Positions 59,353 through 64,000 of a stretch of 64,000 bases of DNA are shown here, one piece after another. The DNA comes from Ctenosaura bakeri (Eukaryota > Chordata > Lepidosauria > Squamata > Iguanidae). The notes below the pieces were generated by a model. The model saw only the letters and a list, made by a program, of their open reading frames with translations. It was not told the origin of the DNA and ran no database searches. The stretch lies in the NCBI GenBank assembly GCA_948474755.1, contig CAOLHI010000416.1, positions 248,001-312,000 of the forward strand, written 5' to 3'. A program made the position numbers and the translations under genes. The first letter of the stretch is position 1, and every line of letters starts with the position of its first letter.

Positions 59353-60117
59353 ATACAAAATTGGACCTATAGATAACACAAGCCGTGTACTGAATTACAA
59401 TACATGCTGTTGTCTAAAACATGGAGTCCTGGAGCTGGCAGAATCCTTTTTCTACTGGTTGATCTCACAGAGGTGTTAGTAGAGCAGTGTTCTTGCAGAA
59501 CAGCTCTCCTAGATAAAACCCCAAGGCAGAAGACCCCGAAAGGAAGTAGTTTAGGGAAAGCATGAAGTCAGAGTTGAGTTAGACCAAATCCAGTCTTACT
59601 TCAGCCATGGAATAAAGCCACAAAGCTGGCACAAAGTTAGACCAGAGTGAGAGCAATTCTAAGTAATTTCCAACATTCCCAGGCTGGTAGAGGTTTGGAT
59701 TCCATGGAGCTTCAACAGGCCTAGTTTCAGCTCACGTAGCCCTTAGCCATTTTTGCTGGTTAGGATTGCACTCTTACAGTCACTTACAGGATACTCCGGT
59801 CCTGGCCTTACATGGTGTCAGCATTGTGGCTATGTCCTGAGCTATAGGAAGTTTAGACCTGATATAGCTTGGTTTCTCCCTTGGCTTTGCCTGCCCATTA
59901 ATTAACCCCTCCTTCTTCTTGGCTCTTTTACCAGAATATCAAATTAATAGGTTTGGCTTCAATGATCTCAGGTCAGAATTTGAGTGCAAAAGTGGAGTTA
60001 ACTGGGAAGACAAAAACAGCTTCTTTAGACTGTACTGAAAAGTGTCTCATGTGTATATGTCATAATAAAACAGTAGGAAAATGCCTCATTCATATGTGTC
60101 ATAATAAAAAAATAATA
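59353..60117. other. CUBN intron, unclassified
   Basis: Nothing recognised. TCATA(T/-)GTGTCATAATAAAA is nearly repeated at about 60045-60110. Confidence 0.5.
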
Positions 60118-60500
60118 TTTCTCATTCAGAATTTACTGCAGCATTTACTGCAGCCAGTCAGAACTAGGTTGGCTGCAGTTACCCAGAGGACCTTCTCTTC
60201 TGTTGCTCCCACGTTATGGAATGGCCCGCTGGAAGAGACCCGGCATATTACCAGTCTTGACCGCTTTAAAAAAGCGGTCTAGACTGTTCTCTTCTGACAG
60301 GCCTTCCCAGACTAGTGTTCCACCACCTCTCATCAACTGTCCTCTTGGTTTTAATTTGTTTTTAATTTGTTTTAATAGTTAATGTGTTTTAGGGGGTTAG
60401 AAGGGTTGGTGGGTGGGGAGGATGGGTTACATTTTAGTGTTTTAATGTATTTATATAATGTTGTAATGCCGCCTCGATCCACTGGGAGAGGCGGGATAAA
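60118..60500 (+). mobile_element. L2-like LINE 3' end
   Basis: The frame through 60282 translates as VAPTLWNGPLEETRHITSLD then RFKKAV, the typical end of L2-group reverse transcriptase ORFs. A 3' UTR follows, ending GCCGCCTCGATCCACTGGGA and GAGGCGGGATAAAAA, a short hairpin before the repeat tail. Confidence 0.7.
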
Positions 60501-60557
<57 letters not shown>

Positions 60558-60608
60558 TATTATTATTATTATTATTATTATTATTTATTATTATTATTAT
60601 TATTATTT
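60500..60608. repeat. (AAT)n then (ATT)n microsatellite
   Basis: About 57 bp of AAT units turn at about 60557 into about 50 bp of TTA/ATT units, making a near-perfect palindrome. It sits at the 3' tail of the LINE before it. Confidence 0.9.
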
Positions 60609-60825
60609 AGGGGAAAAATGTGTTATTTTTGCCCTCAGAAAATTTGTCAAACCTGAGGAGCCATTACGCTTTTGGAAAATATTTCAGTAGCTTGAAAACC
60701 AGCTTTGCATTTAACGCCATCACACCAGTAATACACTTTTCATTTCTCTCTGCAAAAAACCAGCACTTGCATTTATTTATTTTTAAAAGCATAAACTTTG
60801 ATCATCTATTCTCTTACTGTTATAG

Positions 60826-61018
60826 GTCTATGATGGCCCCAACACACATGCTCGTCTCATTGCAACATACTGTGGCAGAGCCCCTTCTTCTTTCACTTCT
60901 TTTGGAAGCTCTGTAACACTCCAGTTCATCTCTGATTTTTCTGTCAATGGAAAGGGCTTCCTTTTGGACTGGAATGCAGTGGATGCTCCTACTGATGTTG
61001 GACAGGGCATTCCAACAG
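60826..61018 (+). CDS. CUBN: Cubilin exon: second half of CUB21 and linker
   Basis: The exon enters in phase 0 after GTTATAG and leaves in phase 1 at CCAACAG|GTTTGT (193 nt). It starts VYDGPNTHARLIATYCGRAP, continues FISDFSVNGKGFLLDWNAVD and ends in a linker APTDVGQGIPT. Cys4 is in TYCG and the loop SD is kept. The linker makes this domain about ten residues longer than its neighbours and matches the human VDAP linker in position. Confidence 0.95.
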
Positions 61019-61486
61019 GTTTGTCTTCCTTCCATTTAGGTAACCTGTTTATGCCAATAGGTGATAGAAATGCAGATAATAAAAATTTATCATTGTTATG
61101 TATATATTTTTCTCTAAACTCAGTGGTAGTGAAAAATTTAGAAAACATACTTCAAACAAGGCTTGAAGAATGAGTGATCCCACTATACTGCACAAACTAG
61201 CACATGTGCCAATTTATTGTGTATTTGGCACAACTCTTGGGAGCTAACAGTACAGCACAGGAGAGAACAAAGGCATCTCTGATTCTGGGCCATGGGCAGT
61301 CCAGGGCTGGCTTCTTTTCAGGAAACTACAAACTCCTGCTATCTTTTCAACCTGCATTATTTACTTTGGACATTATCAAACATGTAACATGACCTCTCTT
61401 CTATTTGGGAAGTTTTCAAATAAAACATTGAAGATTGATTTAGACCACAAAGTTGTCATAGTTCAAATGCATTAAATGTGGTCCAA
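61019..61486. other. CUBN intron, unclassified
   Basis: Nothing recognised. Confidence 0.5.
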
Positions 61487-62080
61487 GACTTGGTGGTGGC
61501 CACTACCTTAGATGTCTTTAAAAAGGTATTGGACAACTTAATGGAGGATAGCTCGATTAAGCATGACAGCTATACACCACAAAATAAGGGGAGACTAAAA
61601 CCTCTGTGATCATAGTAGTAGTTGTGCATCAGGTCAGTCCAGAAAGATGGGGTGTCAAGAAGAAGGTGACATCAAACACAGTGGGCCAGTTCAATAGCAG
61701 GCTTAGGCACAGTCAAATAGTAGGTTCATAAGTCAAAGCTTGGTCAAAAATTGTGGAGTAATCCAATGAGAAGAGTAGAAGAGGAGCAAGGAATTCTTGG
61801 CATTAGTAGCACATTAGTCACTCAAGATTAGAATCAGTAACAAGGTGAATTGTAGAGCTATGCTTTTTTGGAAGATAAGCATCAAACGTTGGAGTTTGAG
61901 CTATGCCTTTTTTGGAAGATAAGCATCAAACTTTTGGATGGGAGACCAAAGGGATTAGAGGAGAGGATGTTAGAAATTCTGCCTGAACCTCTGAAGAATC
62001 ACTCTCTCTAGAACTGACAATATTGGGCTAGATGGAAATTAGTCTAACCTAATATAAGGCAGATTCCCCTGCTCTTATTG
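61487..62080 (+). mobile_element. Degenerate retroposon 3' end
   Basis: GTGGCCACTACCTTAGATGT, TTGGACAACTTAATGGAGGA and GGGCTAGATGGAAATTAGTC..ATATAAGGCAGATTC resemble a reptile LINE/SINE 3' region. The AGATAAGCATCAAAC segment is duplicated at about 61875 and 61917. Confidence 0.4.
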
Positions 62081-62670
62081 AAGCTTATGGAATCAAATCC
62101 AGCTACTACTAGCTAGCTGTCAGGACTCCTTTCTCCAAAGGAATCCATAATCCTCCAAAGATCTTTACTTTTATCAAGCCTGTTTCTTCTGGGCCTTGAG
62201 GTACACCTCTGTTAGAGCGTGACTCTCTATGCCTATGCCTTCTAATATTAGCACTCCTTGAGAAATAGTTCTCTTCCTTCTCACTCCACAGGAGAGTCAA
62301 CCTCTGCAGGTAAGTTAGCCCCCCACACACCGCATCTGTTATCTACATTTGTGAGTCACTCCATGTCCCCTATTGCAAACAGGGCTAGTGTATCTTTGGA
62401 GAAGTTATGGGAAAGGTTGATGGAGCACTGAGTTAAGTCATTCCATAGGTTCTTTAGAGTCTGGGACTCTGAGGTCTTTATCTCACCTGGTTCTAGGTCA
62501 GGCCTGACAATAAAGGGGTTCAGTGGATGCATCTGAATGTCACTTGTATGTACTTGCACACATATATTATATGCATATACAGACACACGTATAAGAAAGA
62601 GAAAGAAGCAGCATCTTTATTAGCAGAAAAATGTAAGCTTGTTTTAAACAAATAATCTTTTTTGTGACAG
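62081..62670. other. CUBN intron, unclassified
   Basis: Nothing recognised. Confidence 0.5.
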
Positions 62671-62868
62671 GTGCCTGTGGCGGGATCTCAACGACTAGTG
62701 AAACCCCCTTGTTCCTGTTCTCACCAGACTGGCCTTCAAAGTACAGAAATAATGCAGATTGTACATGGGTTATCAGAGCATTAGACTCAACAGTGGAATT
62801 CAATATCCTGGGTCTTGACATTGAGACTCATAGATCATGCAACTATGATAAACTCGTCTTCTATGATG
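62671..62868 (+). CDS. CUBN: Cubilin exon: first part of CUB22
   Basis: The exon enters in phase 1 after TTTTTTGTGACAG and leaves in phase 1 at TATGATG|GTGAGA (198 nt). It reads ACGGISTTSETPLFLFSPDW, then ADCTWVIRALDSTVEFNILG and IETHRSCNYDKLVFYDG. Cys1, Cys2 and Cys3 and the NYD and YDG acidic residues are present. The internal intron falls after YDG and in phase 1, whereas in CUB17, 18 and 21 it falls just before that strand in phase 0. Confidence 0.95.
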
Positions 62869-63468
62869 GTGAGAAACAGGTGCACCTTCTCGTAGTGTAG
62901 GCCACAAATGGAAAACCCAGTTTATGAAACCCCTACGATTGCTCTCACAATAACATTTTTACGGTTCCTCTGATGACTTGCTTTTAGCATCTGTGCATCT
63001 GTCTTCTGCTTGTTCTATCCTGCCTGCTCTGTACTAGAATCCCAATGAAATGGAGCTCATCACTGCAGTAAAATGGCTCCCACACTTTAATGCAATCAGA
63101 TGGAGCTACTACTACCCAGAAGCAGGGTTCAGTGCTCACCAGGTACCTCCCATAATTTATGAGTTGGTCTTCAGACAACTCTGATTTTGACAGTCAAATG
63201 TATTATAGTGTTCCACCTCTTCTAATCCCTAGAATCTAAATGCAGAGAGTGTTTTAGAATTCACTCCACACAACTGAGTGATCCGCATGGTTTGGCCTAA
63301 ATTACCCAACCTAGTCTGGCTATCCATGTCATTACATGGGGAACTAAGTGAAAATATCCAACCATAATGTTTCTCTAGATAAACATGACTCCTTTTCCCA
63401 AAAAAGGGATATGGAAATCCAAATTTGAGGTGCATCTCAAAGCAATCTTATCCCATTTCTTTTCATAG
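62869..63468. other. CUBN intron within CUB22
   Basis: 600 bp with no recognised repeat. Confidence 0.5.
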
Positions 63469-63615
63469 GGGACAATAGTCTTGCACCAATTCTGTCCACT
63501 GTATGTGGTCGTGAAGTTCCTGGACCAATAAGATCAACTGGAGATGCCATGTTTATTCATTTCACTTCAGATGACAGTATTACTGGTGCTGGATTTAATG
63601 CTTCCTACCACAGAA
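63469..63615 (+). CDS. CUBN: Cubilin exon: second part of CUB22
   Basis: The exon enters in phase 1 after TCTTTTCATAG and leaves in phase 1 at CACAGAA|GTAAGC (147 nt). It completes Gly, then [20 protein letters not shown], then [19 protein letters not shown]. Cys4 is in TVCG, the loop SDDS is kept, and NAS is a possible N-glycosylation site. The next exon, which should begin CUB23 in phase 1, is beyond the window. Confidence 0.95.
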
Positions 63616-64000
63616 GTAAGCTACCTTTTAAAATGTATCTATAAGCTTTGCAGATTTAAGAGGAAGGAAACAAGAGAGGAAGTGATTATAGTTTTGTTTT
63701 ATTGTAATACCATTGCCTGTTCTGATCAGCAGGCATTGTCTCAGCACATTTGTACTATGCCTCTGTACTGAGCATTTATTACAATGTGCAACTACACTAA
63801 CTGCATTCCCAAGTGTAAATTCTAAATACCTGCAAAATATTGAAAGGGTAGTTTGGGAAAGGGTTTGAACCGTACTAGAAATGTGCAGTAACAAAACATT
63901 TTTCTTATTGTCAGATTTGCAAGCTGCCTTTTGCAGTGTTGCGGGGTTTAGTTTATTTAAAGAGACTTGGAAAATGAGTTCCAGGTAATGAAGCAGTACA
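63616..64000. other. CUBN intron, right end of window
   Basis: Nothing recognised. The next exon should enter in phase 1. Confidence 0.5.

Noticed and set aside
60382..60690. 102-codon ORF with a long isoleucine/tyrosine run
   Set aside because: It is the translation of the AAT/ATT microsatellite and LINE tail, not a gene.
1..64000. CRISPR array, operon, phage or other prokaryotic system
   Set aside because: No regularly spaced repeats or dense coding; intron-exon structure and vertebrate retroposons throughout.

Overview
The window is part of one vertebrate gene, read on the + strand: the middle-to-late CUB-domain section of cubilin (CUBN), the large endocytic receptor of kidney proximal tubule and ileum. 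Fourteen coding exons (2,275 nt, about 758 codons) can be placed with consensus splice sites and consistent phase. They are the second half of one CUB domain (exon 1126-1285), six complete CUB domains, and then the intron after the last of these. Matched against human cubilin as I remember it, these are CUB16 (second half) through CUB22. The match is closest for the last four domains, including the linker before the final one. The gene starts and ends outside the window. No other protein gene, structural RNA gene, CRISPR array or bacterial-type feature was seen.

The repeats point to a squamate reptile (lizard or snake). There are many tRNA-headed SINEs with a Bov-B-type tail (Sauria SINE type), two SINEs with a 5S-rRNA-derived head, CR1 3' ends, an L2-like LINE 3' end with a SINE sharing its tail, a 5'-truncated L1, and many short DNA transposons (hAT-like, pogo/Tigger-like, mariner-like and unassigned inverted-repeat elements). 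Two LTR-like stretches are also seen, one on each strand.

Layout: 1126-1285 closes CUB16. CUB17 is exons 15782-15963 and 27167-27341, CUB18 is 30701-30882 and 39165-39321, CUB19 is 41521-41637, 43604-43717 and 44095-44223, CUB20 is 47476-47608 and 55364-55569, CUB21 is 58335-58516 and 60826-61018, and CUB22 is 62671-62868 and 63469-63615. Each domain starts after a phase-1 intron. In CUB16, 17, 18 and 21 the internal intron is phase 0, just before the (V/L)Y(D/G)G strand. CUB19, 20 and 22 depart from that plan. The introns (377 bp to 14.5 kb) are ordinary repeat-rich sequence.

I found no convincing new biological system. The more interesting signals are a possible in-frame alternative acceptor in CUB19, loss of one disulfide pair in CUB21, nested DNA transposons with visible target-site duplications, a SINE/LINE pair sharing a 3' tail, a three-copy repeat family I cannot name, and inverted-repeat elements that share GGCC..TTCC ends. 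Repeat names rest on recognition by eye, so their boundaries are approximate unless a target-site duplication is given.
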